A stretch of DNA of 64,000 nt, from positions 992,001 to 1,056,000 of the forward strand of contig NZ_JAQZAK010000002.1 in NCBI RefSeq assembly GCF_028737265.1, read 5' to 3'. Shown in pieces: positions 1-8,018 of this stretch (the stretch's first letter is position 1; every line of letters begins with the position of its first letter). Below the pieces are notes generated by a model that did not search any database, had not been told where the DNA came from, and saw nothing but the letters and a program-made list of their open reading frames with translations. The position numbers were made by a program, and so were the translations under genes. This DNA is from Actinomycetospora callitridis (GTDB taxonomy: Bacteria > Actinomycetota > Actinomycetes > Mycobacteriales > Pseudonocardiaceae).

Positions 1-516
1 GTCGAGGCCCGCGGGCGCGGACCACTCGAAGCCGGCGGCGCGGTAGAGCTCGTCGACGGGGTGGGCGTGGTGGAAGCCGTAGGTCAGCCCGGCGGTGTGG
101 GTCAGCAGGTGCCACACGCGGATGGGCTCCGTGGCCGCCTCGAGCAGCGGCTTGCCGGACGAGCCCTTGACGTACACCCGCGGCTCGGCGAACTCGGGCA
201 GCCAGCGGCTGATCGGGTCGGTCAGCTCGAAGAGCCCGCGCTCCCAGAGCATCATCGCCGCCACCGAGGTGATCGGCTTCGTCATCGAGTAGAGGCGCCA
301 GCGGGTGTCGTCGGTGACCGGCAGCCCGGCCTCCACGTCGCGGTGGCCGGCGCTCGACGAGTGCACGACCTTCCCGTCGCGGGCCACCACCGCGTGCCAG
401 CCCGCGAGACGTCCGTCGTCGACGTAGCGGGTGAAGTGCTCCTGGATGCGGTTCAGGCGCGCCGGGTCGAAGCCCAGCTCCTCGGGATCGGCCTCGATCT
501 TCAGGGGGCTGCTCAC
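1..516 (-). CDS. Serine hydrolase, beta-lactamase class C family (partial)
   Basis: The gene runs off the left edge, so only the N-terminal 172 codons are visible. Residues 77-80 read SMTK, the SxxK nucleophile motif of class C beta-lactamases and related esterases, followed by a typical helix (ITSVAAMMLWERG) and the conserved block WHLLTHTAGLTYGF. Members of this family are mostly esterases, DD-peptidases or lactonases, and true beta-lactamase activity cannot be claimed. No signal peptide is seen, so it is probably cytoplasmic. The GTG start lies 4 bases after the stop of the upstream alpha/beta hydrolase, so the two are probably co-transcribed. The Y-x-N and C-terminal motifs lie outside the window. 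Confidence 0.85.
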   Translation of the reverse strand, partial: MSSPLKIEADPEELGFDPARLNRIQEHFTRYVDDGRLAGWHAVVARDGKVVHSSSAGHRDVEAGLPVTDDTRWRLYSMTKPITSVAAMMLWERGLFELTDPISRWLPEFAEPRVYVKGSSGKPLLEAATEPIRVWHLLTHTAGLTYGFHHAHPVDELYRAAGFEWSAPAGLD

Positions 517-520
517 ACCC

Positions 521-1411
521 TCATCCTCCCTGCGCGAGGAAGCCCCGCAACTCCTCCAGCACCTCCGCGGGCCGCTCCTCGGGCACGAAGTGGCCGCAGC
601 GCTCGATGGCCCGGCCGCGCACGTCGTCGGCGTACTCGCGCCACATGTCGAGCAGCGGCAGCGTCGTGCCCATCACCCCGTCGGCGCCCCACAGCGCGAG
701 CAGCGGCTGGGTGACCCGTCGGCCCGCGGCGTGGTCCTCCTCGTCGTGCGCGGAGTCGACGGGGTGGGCGCGGTAGTCGTCGAAGCCGCAACGCAGCGCC
801 CCGGGCTGCGAGAACGCGCGGACGTACTCCGCGATCGCCGACGGCTCGAGGCCCTCGCGCGCGTAGGTCCACTTCTCGAGGAAGTAGCGCAGGTAGCCCT
901 CGACGTCGGCGCCGGCCAACCGCTCGGGCAGGTCGGGCTGCAGGTGGAAGAGCCAGTGCCAGTACTTCGCGCCCAGGTCGCCGTCCATGCGCTGCCACGT
1001 GGCGCGGCTCGGCGCGATGTCGAGGACGGCGAGGCGCGTGACCTGCTCGGGCCGGTCGAGTGCCCAGCGGTGCGCGATCCGCCCGCCGCGGTCGTGCCCG
1101 ACGACGGCGACCCGCTCGTGGCCGAGGTGCTCGACGAGCGCGGAGATGTCGCGCGCCATCGTGCGCTTGTCGAAGCCGCCCGTGGGCTTGTCGCTGGCCC
1201 CGTAGCCGCGCAGGTCGGGGACGATCACGGTGTGCTCGGCGGCCAGCGGTCCGGCGACGTGGCGCCAGCAGTGGCCGGTCTGCGGCCAGCCGTGCAGCAG
1301 CACCACGGGCGGGCCGCTGCCCCCGATGCGGTAGTGCAGGCGCAGCCCGTCGAGGGCGACGGTGTCGGGGGTGAGGACGGCGTCGGTGGAGCTCTCGATG
1401 GGGGTGCTCAC
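521..1411 (-). CDS. Alpha/beta hydrolase, haloacetate dehalogenase-like
   Basis: A 296-residue alpha/beta-hydrolase. HGWPQ (about residues 40-44) forms the oxyanion region, GHDRGG (about 105-110) places an aspartate rather than a serine at the nucleophile elbow, and CGHFVPEE near the C-terminus supplies the histidine. An Asp nucleophile with a following LDIAP strand and a YWHWLF block is the pattern of fluoroacetate/haloacetate dehalogenases and epoxide hydrolases. The reaction is therefore probably hydrolysis of a carbon-halogen bond or epoxide through an aspartyl ester. The GTG start at 1411 begins just before the conserved N-terminal strand, and longer in-frame extension upstream is low-complexity. 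The true substrate is unknown. It lies in an apparent operon between a flavoprotein and a serine hydrolase. Confidence 0.85.
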   Translation of the reverse strand: MSTPIESSTDAVLTPDTVALDGLRLHYRIGGSGPPVVLLHGWPQTGHCWRHVAGPLAAEHTVIVPDLRGYGASDKPTGGFDKRTMARDISALVEHLGHERVAVVGHDRGGRIAHRWALDRPEQVTRLAVLDIAPSRATWQRMDGDLGAKYWHWLFHLQPDLPERLAGADVEGYLRYFLEKWTYAREGLEPSAIAEYVRAFSQPGALRCGFDDYRAHPVDSAHDEEDHAAGRRVTQPLLALWGADGVMGTTLPLLDMWREYADDVRGRAIERCGHFVPEERPAEVLEELRGFLAQGG

Positions 1412-1437
1412 GCGGCCGCATCCTCCCGCCCCGGGCG

Positions 1438-2703
1438 TCACCCGGCCATCGGACCGGCGGGGCCGGAGGGATCCCGGGACGGCCCCGCCACGCCGGGACG
1501 CTCCGGGCCCGGCCACCGTCCGTCGGACGGCCTCGGGCGACCGGCAGGCCCGCCCGCGACCGGACCCCACCCGCTGGCGTCGACGACGGCCGCCGTGGCG
1601 TCGATGGCGTCGGTGCGCCAGAGCCGGTCGCGCAGGCGGCGCACCAGGCCCTCGGCGTGGCAGAGGGCGGCGAAGTCGTGCGCCCGGACGGCCGTGGCCG
1701 CCCGCGGGTCCGCGCGCACATGGGCGTACTCGTCGAGCGCGGGCACGATCCGGCCGTCCGCATGGTCGAAGGCGCGCCCGAGCGCCGCCGCGTCGAGGAG
1801 ATCGACCGCGACGGCCTGCGCCGTGTGCGGCAGCATCGGCTGGGCCGCGGCACCGACGACGGTCATCCGGTGGCGCGCGCCCCGCTGCAGCGGCACGTGG
1901 TGGCGCAGCACGCGCGGCGGGCGCGTCCCGACGGCCTCGCCTGCCGCTGCGCGGACGTCCGGCGCCGTGGCCGCCATGAGCCGCCCGACGACGGCGGCGA
2001 CGCCGTCGCGGTGCATCTCGTCGAGGGCGTCGACGCGCACCGTCACCGACACCGTGCCCCCGCCGCCCGGGACTCCGGCGTGCGTGACGTGCAGCGACGG
2101 GGAGGACCACAGCCGCAGGACGCCGTCGGGCGGCGCCGGCCCGGGCGCGCGGTGCAGCAGATAGGGCGCGGAGACGGCGTGACCGCCGGCCAGGTGCCCC
2201 CGCAGCCGGCTGCCGGGGCCGTCGGCGCCCACCACGGCCTCGGCGCGGTAGGTCCCGCCGGAATCGTCGGTGACGAGCACGGCGTCCCCGAGGTCGTCCA
2301 CCGAGGCCGCGGTGCGGCCGTACTCGACGGTGACCATCTCGTCGGCCGCGCAGGCCGTGACGAGCAGGGCGCGGAGCACTGCGTGCGGGACCAGGACGTA
2401 GGGGCGGCCGAACCGTGTGCGGACGGCGTCACCGAGATCGGCGACCCGCAGCAGCGCGCCGGTCACGGCGTCGGCGTGCGTGAGCCGGACCGGCTCCCAG
2501 GCCCGGGCACAGACGGCGTCGGCGAGGCCGAGGACGGCCAGCTCCCGCAGCGCGTGCGGGGGCAGGACGGCGACGTCCTGGTCGCCGTCCACGGGCGGGT
2601 CGCGCTCGAGGACGTGCACGGGGAAGCCCTGGTGGGCGAGGAAGAGCGCCGTGACGAGGCCGGAGACGCGTGCGCCCAGCACGAGCAGCGGTACGGCAAC
2701 CAC
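1438..2703 (-). CDS. FAD-dependent monooxygenase-like protein, degenerate
   Basis: A 421-residue protein with the layout of class A flavoprotein monooxygenases: an N-terminal Rossmann strand (LLVLGARVSGLVTALFLA), a mid-protein GADGPGS resembling the DG motif, and a later block matching the flavin-ribityl motif. Key positions are altered. The GxGxxG loop reads GARVSG, and the usual GDAAH is GAAAQ (VVGAAAQPMLPH). These changes suggest weakened or lost FAD/NADPH chemistry, or a divergent subfamily. The C-terminal 40 residues are rich in Gly, Pro and Arg and look unconserved. It starts the operon that continues into the alpha/beta hydrolase and serine hydrolase. Function unknown. Confidence 0.7.
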   Translation of the reverse strand: MVAVPLLVLGARVSGLVTALFLAHQGFPVHVLERDPPVDGDQDVAVLPPHALRELAVLGLADAVCARAWEPVRLTHADAVTGALLRVADLGDAVRTRFGRPYVLVPHAVLRALLVTACAADEMVTVEYGRTAASVDDLGDAVLVTDDSGGTYRAEAVVGADGPGSRLRGHLAGGHAVSAPYLLHRAPGPAPPDGVLRLWSSPSLHVTHAGVPGGGGTVSVTVRVDALDEMHRDGVAAVVGRLMAATAPDVRAAAGEAVGTRPPRVLRHHVPLQRGARHRMTVVGAAAQPMLPHTAQAVAVDLLDAAALGRAFDHADGRIVPALDEYAHVRADPRAATAVRAHDFAALCHAEGLVRRLRDRLWRTDAIDATAAVVDASGWGPVAGGPAGRPRPSDGRWPGPERPGVAGPSRDPSGPAGPMAG

Positions 2704-2813
2704 GGCTCACCTCGTTCACCCGAGCGGACGAGACAAGCGTAGGCAGAGCATCTCGGACGGAGCAATCGGGCGCCGGTTGGTGATCGACGCGCCCGATCGG
2801 CACCCGCCCGGCG

Positions 2814-3620
2814 TCAGTCTTTCGGGGAATCCGCCACGGGGTCGCGGAGCCACGGGTCCGGGGCCGGGCTGTCGCCCAGCCGGTCCCGGGCGTCGAGCAC
2901 GCGGGCCAGCGTGACGCAGGTCGTGGCCAGCGCCGCGCCGAGGAGCCAGCCGGCGGTCACGTCGGTGGTCCAGTGGACGCCGAGGTAGACGCGGCTGGCG
3001 CCGACCAGGAGCGCGCCGAGGACGGCGAGCACGACCGCCACCGTGCGCACGAGGGCGGCGTGCCGCGTCCCGACGGTCAGGGCGATCACCGCGGCCGCCG
3101 TGAGCCCCAGCCCGAGGGCGCTCATCAGGGCGTGGCCCGACGGCAGGGACGCCGTCGTCTCCGGGGCGAGGCGCAGGAACTCGGGCGGGCGCGGACGCTC
3201 GACCGCGAGTTTGACCAGCCGGATCGTCACGGCGCCCGCGACCACGCCCAGCACCCAGATCAGCGCCGTGCGCCGGTGGCCGCGCCCGAAGAGCACCACG
3301 GCCGAGAGGACGGCGAGCCCGCCGGTGCCGACGGTGCCGCCGACCAACGAGACGCCCTCGGCGGCGGCGGTCAGCCCGGCGGCGCGGTTCTCGACGACCC
3401 AGCCCAGCACCGGTGAGTCCGCCGCGGCCAGGGCCTCGTCGGTGGCGACCAGGGCGAACGGGACACCCGCGAGGGCGACCAGGACACCGACGATCGCGGT
3501 GTCGCGCACCGCGCCGGGGACGGCGGCCAGGGCCCCGCCCGCGAGGCGGTCCGCGAGCGCCGCCAGCACGATGAGCAGTCCGAGGACCACCAGCGACACG
3601 GCGGTGGCGTCGAGAGCCAC
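2814..3620 (-). CDS. PAP2-family membrane phosphatase
   Basis: A 268-residue polytopic membrane protein with the three phosphatase signatures of the PAP2 superfamily in order: KLAVERPRP (KxxxxxxRP), PSGHALMSALG (PSGH) and SRVYLGVHWTTDV (SRxxxxxHxxxD). These form the phosphohistidine site that dephosphorylates lipid phosphates such as undecaprenyl diphosphate or phosphatidate at the membrane. Several hydrophobic helices precede and flank the motifs. The GTG start at 3620 is preceded by a strong purine-rich ribosome site (complement of 3627-3634). It is divergent from the DMT-type gene, with a shared promoter region at 3621-3724. The substrate is not determined by the sequence. Confidence 0.9.
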   Translation of the reverse strand: MALDATAVSLVVLGLLIVLAALADRLAGGALAAVPGAVRDTAIVGVLVALAGVPFALVATDEALAAADSPVLGWVVENRAAGLTAAAEGVSLVGGTVGTGGLAVLSAVVLFGRGHRRTALIWVLGVVAGAVTIRLVKLAVERPRPPEFLRLAPETTASLPSGHALMSALGLGLTAAAVIALTVGTRHAALVRTVAVVLAVLGALLVGASRVYLGVHWTTDVTAGWLLGAALATTCVTLARVLDARDRLGDSPAPDPWLRDPVADSPKD

Positions 3621-3724
3621 GGATGCTCCTCCTCCAGGTGTCGGGCACCGATCCGGTCGACGAACGATCGGACGCGCCGGTCCGGCGCCGGTATGGGGCG
3701 ATCATCCCAAGGCAGACTGGGTGT

Positions 3725-4585
3725 GTGCTCCTCCTGGGCCTGCTCTTCGCGCTCGCCTCGGCAGGAGCCAACGCGGGTGCGGCGCTGCTGGAGGCGAGCG
3801 CCACCCGTCGGGCGACCCGGGCCGCGACGGTGGTGCTGCACCCGATGTACCTCGGCGGGCTGGCCCTCGACATCGGCGGCTGGGTGCTCACGGTGCTCGC
3901 CCTGCGCTACATGCCGATCGTCGCCGTGCAGGCGATCGTCGCCGGCCAGGTCGGCATCACGGTGATCGCGTCGCACTGGGTGTTCGACACCCCGCTGCGG
4001 CGTCTCGACCTCGCGGCGGCGGGGGCGAACGTCCTCGGCCTCGCGCTGCTGGTGGCGAGCGCGAGCGTCGACGACGAGCGCGTCCGGCCCACGACGGCCG
4101 GGATCGTCGCGCTCGTGATCGTCTTCGTGGTCCTGCTGGGGGTGTCGGTACCGATCGCCATCCGCAGCCGCCGCGCGATGCTCGTGTCGTTCCTCGCCGG
4201 GCTCGCGTTCGGCGGCACCGCCGTGGCGGTCCGGATGATCGACCTCGACGGGTCCCTCGGCGAGATGGCCCGCCAGGCGGTGGCCGACCCGGTGATCTGG
4301 ACCCTGCTCGGCTTCGCGCTGCTGGGGCTCGCGCTCTACACGGTGGCGCTGGGTCGGGGGTCGGTCGGCCCGGTGGTGGCGGTGCTCGCGGTGACCGAGA
4401 CGCTGGCGCCGGGCCTGCTCGGCCTCGTGGCGCTGGGCGACTCCGTGCGGCCGGGCTGGACGCCGGCCTTCGTGCTGGGACTGGTGCTCGCGCTCGGGGG
4501 CGTCGTGGTGCTGGCGCGCTCGCCGGCGCAGGCGTCCCTGTCGGGCGACGACGGCGCGGCGCCGCCGCCCCTCAAACGACTGTGA
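3725..4585 (+). CDS. DMT/EamA-like integral membrane protein
   Basis: About 286 residues with eight or nine hydrophobic helices and the two-half layout of drug/metabolite-type transporters, resembling actinobacterial DMT or NIPA-like proteins. The open frame extends back to 3623, but that ATG overlaps the ribosome site of the divergent PAP2 gene. The extra 34 residues are hydrophilic and unconserved, so the GTG at 3725, directly before the first helix (LLLGLLFALASAGANAG), is preferred. The substrate is unknown. The gene ends in a strong hairpin shared with the convergent CsbD gene. Confidence 0.75.
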   Translation: MLLLGLLFALASAGANAGAALLEASATRRATRAATVVLHPMYLGGLALDIGGWVLTVLALRYMPIVAVQAIVAGQVGITVIASHWVFDTPLRRLDLAAAGANVLGLALLVASASVDDERVRPTTAGIVALVIVFVVLLGVSVPIAIRSRRAMLVSFLAGLAFGGTAVAVRMIDLDGSLGEMARQAVADPVIWTLLGFALLGLALYTVALGRGSVGPVVAVLAVTETLAPGLLGLVALGDSVRPGWTPAFVLGLVLALGGVVVLARSPAQASLSGDDGAAPPPLKRL

Positions 4586-4589
4586 GGGA

Positions 4590-4630
4590 CCGACGGCGGG
4601 GCGACCCGGTCCGGGCCGCCCCGCCGTCGG
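4590..4630. terminator. Bidirectional hairpin terminator
   Basis: Perfect 14-bp inverted repeat (4590-4603 and 4617-4630, CCGACGGCGGGGCG and its complement) around a 13-base loop. It sits exactly between the stop codons of the convergent DMT-type and CsbD genes. There is no U-tract, as is common for terminators in high-GC actinobacteria. Confidence 0.8.
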
Positions 4631-4639
4631 TGTCCGGCG

Positions 4640-4813
4640 TCAGTCGCGGAAGGCGTCCTTGACCTTCTCGCCCGCGTTCTTGAGGCTGCCGGCGGTCTGG
4701 TCCTTCTTGCCCTCGGCCTCGAGGCGCTCGTTGCCGACCGCCTTGCCGACGCCTTCCTTGACCTTGCCCTTGAGTTCCTGGGCCTTGTTGTCGACCTTGT
4801 CTTCCTGCGCCAT
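4640..4813 (-). CDS. CsbD family stress-response protein
   Basis: A 57-residue, highly charged protein (MAQEDKVDNKAQELKGKVKE at the start). The GKVKEGVGKAVGNERLEAEGKKDQ-type pattern is diagnostic of the CsbD/YjbJ family, small helical proteins induced by general stress. Their molecular role is not established. A ribosome site (GAGG) lies before the ATG at 4813. It stands alone, convergent with the DMT-type gene and downstream of the MFS gene on the same strand. Confidence 0.9.
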   Translation of the reverse strand: MAQEDKVDNKAQELKGKVKEGVGKAVGNERLEAEGKKDQTAGSLKNAGEKVKDAFRD

Positions 4814-4882
4814 GAGAGCCTCCTCACCACGCGCCGCCTCCGGCGCGCTGGACGGACGGGTAGGTACCCCCGGACGGACGCC

Positions 4883-6673
4883 TCAATCCGTCGCCGACGA
4901 CCGGGTGCCCAGCGCGACGTCGCGGACGACCTCGCCGGACGCCGGGACGGCGACCCAGCCCACCTCGGGCGGGTGGCCGTCGGCCCGGGCGACGAGCTGG
5001 AACGTGCCCGCCTCGTGCGGCTCGAGGTGGAAGGCCCCGTCCTCGTCCACCGCGGCGACGGCCACCTCGTGGCCGTCGGCGCCCACGAGCGTCACCGTCG
5101 CACCCCCGAGCCCGTCCCCCTGCCGGTCGGTGACCCGGCCCCGCAGCGTCGACCCGTCGACCGCGACGGGGTGGTGCGGGACGGGGGTGTGGGCGGGGTC
5201 CTCCTCCGTCGTCGGCCCCTCGGCAGCGGTGGCGGCGCGCCGACGCCGGCGGTCGAGGGCGAGGTCGGCGAGCCCGAGCAGCAGCGCGAGGACGACGAAC
5301 GCGACGGCGCCGATCAGGCCCTGGCTGATGGCCAGCGACCAGTCGCCGCCCGTCGCGGTGAGCTGGCCGAAGAACACCGCGCCGACCGCGGAGATGCCGA
5401 CCGCCGAGCCGATGCGCTGCCCGGTCTGCAGGACGCCGGCCGCCGTGCCGCCCTCCCGCGGGGGCACCTCCTCGAGTGCGAGGGTCTGGTTCGGCGCGAT
5501 GACGAAGCCGCTGCCGATGCCGGCGAGCAGGAGCGGCGCGGCGATCGCCCAGCCGACCTGCTGGGGATCGAGCCGTAGGACGACGTCGACGGCGATCAGC
5601 CCGACGGCGACCGCGAGGAGCCCGAGGACGACCAGCGACTTGCCCAGCCGCGACACCAGGCGCCCGCCGATCGCCGACGTCACGGCGGAGCCCAGCGCGA
5701 ACGGCGTCAGGGCGAGTCCCGCCTCGAGCGGGGTGTAGCCGCGGCCGTTCTGCAGGAAGAGGGTGACGACGAAGAAGATCGCGGTGAAGCCGGCGAAGTA
5801 GAGCAGTCCCAGCGAGGTGCCCAGCGCGTAGCTCCGGGTGCGCAGCAGGCCGAAGTTCACCAGCGGGTGCCCGTGCGTCCGGCGGGCCCGGCGCTCCCAG
5901 GCGACGAACGCCAGCAGCAGGACGAGGGCGACCCCGAGCAGCCACCACGGCGCGCTCGTCGGGTCCTGCTCGGAGAGCACGAGCGGGGTCATGAGCGCCA
6001 CGACCGCGCCGCCGAGCAGGACGGCCCCGACGAGGTCGAGCGGCCGCCGTTCCGTCGCCGTGGGCGCGTCCCTCGGGAGCAGGCGGACGCCGAGGACCAG
6101 GGCGGCGACACCGATCGGGACGTTGACGTAGAACACCCAGCGCCAGCCGTCGGCCTCGCCGCCCCACTGCAGCAGCAGCCCGCCGAGCAGCGGGCCGATG
6201 GCGGTGGAGATGCCGATCGCGGCGCCGAACAGCCCGAAGGCCCGCCCGCGCTCGCGGCCGGTGAACAGCTGCTGGATGAAGCCGATGACCTGCGGGTTGA
6301 GCATCCCGCCGGCCGCGCCCTGCAGCAGGCGGGCGGCGACGAGCGTCTCCGCGTTCGGCGCGATCCCGGCCGCGGCGCTCGTCAGCGTGAACAGCGCGAG
6401 CGCGAGCAGGAACATCTTCTTGCGCCCGCGGTCGTCGCCCAGACGTCCCGAGGCGACGAGCACCAGCCCGAAGGTCAGGGCGTAGCCCGAGACGACCCAG
6501 GACAGCTCGGCCGACGACGCGCCGACCCCCCGCTGCATCGCCGGCAGGGCGACGTTGACGATGCTGACGTCGAGCAGCGTCATGAACCCGGCGATCAGGC
6601 ACACCGCCAGGGCGCGCCAGCGCCTCGGGTCGGGCTCGGGAGAACTCACCCCGCTGAGGTTCCCGCCGGTCAC
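4883..6673 (-). CDS. MFS exporter (DHA2, 14-TM) with C-terminal regulatory-like domain
   Basis: A 596-residue transporter of the drug:H+ antiporter-2 family. It has about 14 membrane helices, motif A (SGRLGDDRGRKKMF) after helix 2, and motif C-like segments (GAAIGISTAIGPLLGG). The N-terminal half starts with LIAGFMTLLDVSIVNVALP, typical of EmrB/QacA-type exporters. After the last helix, residues about 505-590 form a beta-rich extension (LRGRVTDRQGDGLGGATVTL and following) that matches carboxypeptidase regulatory-like/CnaB-type folds, which is uncommon in this family. The start at 6673 is a GTG, and a second GTG at 6649 begins just before EPDPRRWRALAV and is equally possible. It is divergent from the VOC gene. 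The substrate is unknown. Confidence 0.88.
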   Translation of the reverse strand: MTGGNLSGVSSPEPDPRRWRALAVCLIAGFMTLLDVSIVNVALPAMQRGVGASSAELSWVVSGYALTFGLVLVASGRLGDDRGRKKMFLLALALFTLTSAAAGIAPNAETLVAARLLQGAAGGMLNPQVIGFIQQLFTGRERGRAFGLFGAAIGISTAIGPLLGGLLLQWGGEADGWRWVFYVNVPIGVAALVLGVRLLPRDAPTATERRPLDLVGAVLLGGAVVALMTPLVLSEQDPTSAPWWLLGVALVLLLAFVAWERRARRTHGHPLVNFGLLRTRSYALGTSLGLLYFAGFTAIFFVVTLFLQNGRGYTPLEAGLALTPFALGSAVTSAIGGRLVSRLGKSLVVLGLLAVAVGLIAVDVVLRLDPQQVGWAIAAPLLLAGIGSGFVIAPNQTLALEEVPPREGGTAAGVLQTGQRIGSAVGISAVGAVFFGQLTATGGDWSLAISQGLIGAVAFVVLALLLGLADLALDRRRRRAATAAEGPTTEEDPAHTPVPHHPVAVDGSTLRGRVTDRQGDGLGGATVTLVGADGHEVAVAAVDEDGAFHLEPHEAGTFQLVARADGHPPEVGWVAVPASGEVVRDVALGTRSSATD

Positions 6674-6708
6674 CGGGCCAATCGTGACACGAGACGGAGG
6701 GAACGCCC

Positions 6709-7083
6709 GTGGAGATCCTCTCGAGCCGCATCCTCGTGCGTCCGCGCGACTGGGAGCTGTCCCGGACGTTCTACGCCGAGACCCTCGGCCTCGCCGTGGC
6801 CCGCGAGTTCCCCGGCGGCGTGGTGTTCTTCCTGGGCACCGGCTACCTGGAGCTCTCGAAGGCGGGTGCGGTCGCGGTCGGCGACGACGCCCTGTGGCTG
6901 CAGGTCCGCTCGCTGCCCGACGCCGTCGCCGAGCTCCGGGGCCGGGGCGTGACGATCACGCGCGAGCCGGCCCGCGAGCCGTGGGGGCTCGACGAGTGCT
7001 GGATCGCCGACCCCGACGGCCGCGCGATCGTCCTCGTCGAGATCCCGCCCGGTCACCCGATCCGGACCGACCTGCGTACGTGA
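6709..7083 (+). CDS. VOC family protein (glyoxalase/bleomycin-resistance fold)
   Basis: A 124-residue single-module vicinal-oxygen-chelate protein. It opens with a beta-strand (SRILVRPRDWELSRTFYAET) and ends with the family signature WIADPDGRAIVLVE. Such proteins act as lyases, dioxygenases or drug-binding proteins, and no substrate can be inferred. A GGAGG ribosome site lies 7-8 bases before the GTG start. Its stop codon is the first TGA of a 40-bp palindrome shared with the convergent F420 enzyme gene. Confidence 0.85.
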   Translation: MEILSSRILVRPRDWELSRTFYAETLGLAVAREFPGGVVFFLGTGYLELSKAGAVAVGDDALWLQVRSLPDAVAELRGRGVTITREPAREPWGLDECWIADPDGRAIVLVEIPPGHPIRTDLRT

Positions 7084-7119
7084 GCGAAGTTCACGGCTAT
7101 AGCCGTGAACTTCGCTCAC
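7080..7119. repeat. 40-bp perfect palindrome between convergent genes (family B)
   Basis: Every base from 7080 to 7119 pairs with its mirror position. The arms are GTGAGCGAAGTTCACGGCTA and its exact complement. The TGA at 7081-7083 is the stop of the VOC gene, and the TCA at 7116-7118 is the stop of the minus-strand F420 enzyme gene, so the element ends both reading frames. Related 40-base copies lie at 36397-36436 and 52585-52624. A bidirectional terminator role is likely. The centre (GGCTATAGCC) has no loop bases. Confidence 0.9.
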
Positions 7120-8009
7120 AGACCGAGGGCGCCCGCCAATTCGCGCAGGGCCGGGCGGGGGTCGGACATGGGGTTGTCGCCCAGGGCCTGGACCAGCACG
7201 TGGTCCGCGCCGGCGTCGAGGTGCGCGGTCACCGACGCCGCCACGGTCTCGAGGTCGCCCATGCCCACGAGGGCCCGCGCGAGGCGCTCCGAGCCGCCGC
7301 GGACCAGGTCGGACTCCTCGAAGCCCTGGCGCAGCCAGGAGTTCCGGTAGTTCGGCAGTCCCGAGTACACCTCGAGGTGCGCGTGGGCACGGCGCATCGC
7401 GTCCTCGGCGTCGTCGCCCACCGCGACGGCCTGCTCGGTGACGACCCACTTGTCCGGCCCCAGGGCCTCGCGAGTGACGCGGCTCTGCTCGGGGAGGACG
7501 AGGTAGGGGTGCACGCCGTCGGTCTCAGCGCCCGCGAGTTCGATCATCTTCGGGCCGAGGGCGGCGACGAGACGGGCGGGACGGCCCACGCCGGGCTCGA
7601 TCTGCTCGGGCACCGCGGCCATCCGTGCGAGGTAGTCGCGCATCGTGGCCAGCGGCTTCTCGTACGTGCCGCCGCGGCCGCGCTCGACCAGCGGCGCGTG
7701 GCTCACCCCGAGCCCGAGCACGAACCGCCCCGGGTGCAGCGCGGTGAGCGTGCGCGCGCCGGACTCGGCGGCGATCGGGTCGCGGGCGTGGATGTTGGCG
7801 ATGCCGGTGCCGACGACGAGGCGGTCGGTGGCGGCGAGGAACGCGCCCGCCTGCGTCAGCGTCTCCTTGCCGTAGGCCTCGCCGTAGAACAGCGAGCCGT
7901 AGCCCATCGCCTCGATGTCGCGGGCTGCCTGCTGCGCGTCCGGCATCGACCAGGTGTCGCTGGTCCACCAGACGCCGATGCGGGACGGGAAGTCGATCGG
8001 TGCGGCCAC
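7116..8009 (-). CDS. LLM-class F420-dependent oxidoreductase (TIGR03620-like)
   Basis: A 297-residue luciferase-like TIM-barrel protein. The features RIGVWWTSDTWSM, VVGTGIANIHARDPIAAESGARTLTALHPGRF-type spacing, and GRFVLGLGVSHAPLVE match actinobacterial coenzyme-F420 enzymes of the MSMEG_4141 type. Such enzymes use reduced or oxidised F420 to reduce or oxidise small organic substrates, which are unknown for this subgroup. The GTG start at 8009 lies 9 bases from the end of the MerR gene on the same strand, suggesting co-transcription. The subfamily assignment is from memory of the motif pattern. Confidence 0.82.
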   Translation of the reverse strand: MAAPIDFPSRIGVWWTSDTWSMPDAQQAARDIEAMGYGSLFYGEAYGKETLTQAGAFLAATDRLVVGTGIANIHARDPIAAESGARTLTALHPGRFVLGLGVSHAPLVERGRGGTYEKPLATMRDYLARMAAVPEQIEPGVGRPARLVAALGPKMIELAGAETDGVHPYLVLPEQSRVTREALGPDKWVVTEQAVAVGDDAEDAMRRAHAHLEVYSGLPNYRNSWLRQGFEESDLVRGGSERLARALVGMGDLETVAASVTAHLDAGADHVLVQALGDNPMSDPRPALRELAGALGL

Positions 8010-8018
8010 GCCCGGACG

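Noticed and set aside
3623..3724. Longer N-terminus for the DMT-type gene from ATG 3623
   Set aside because: That ATG lies in the ribosome-site region of the divergent PAP2 gene, and the added residues are hydrophilic and unconserved.
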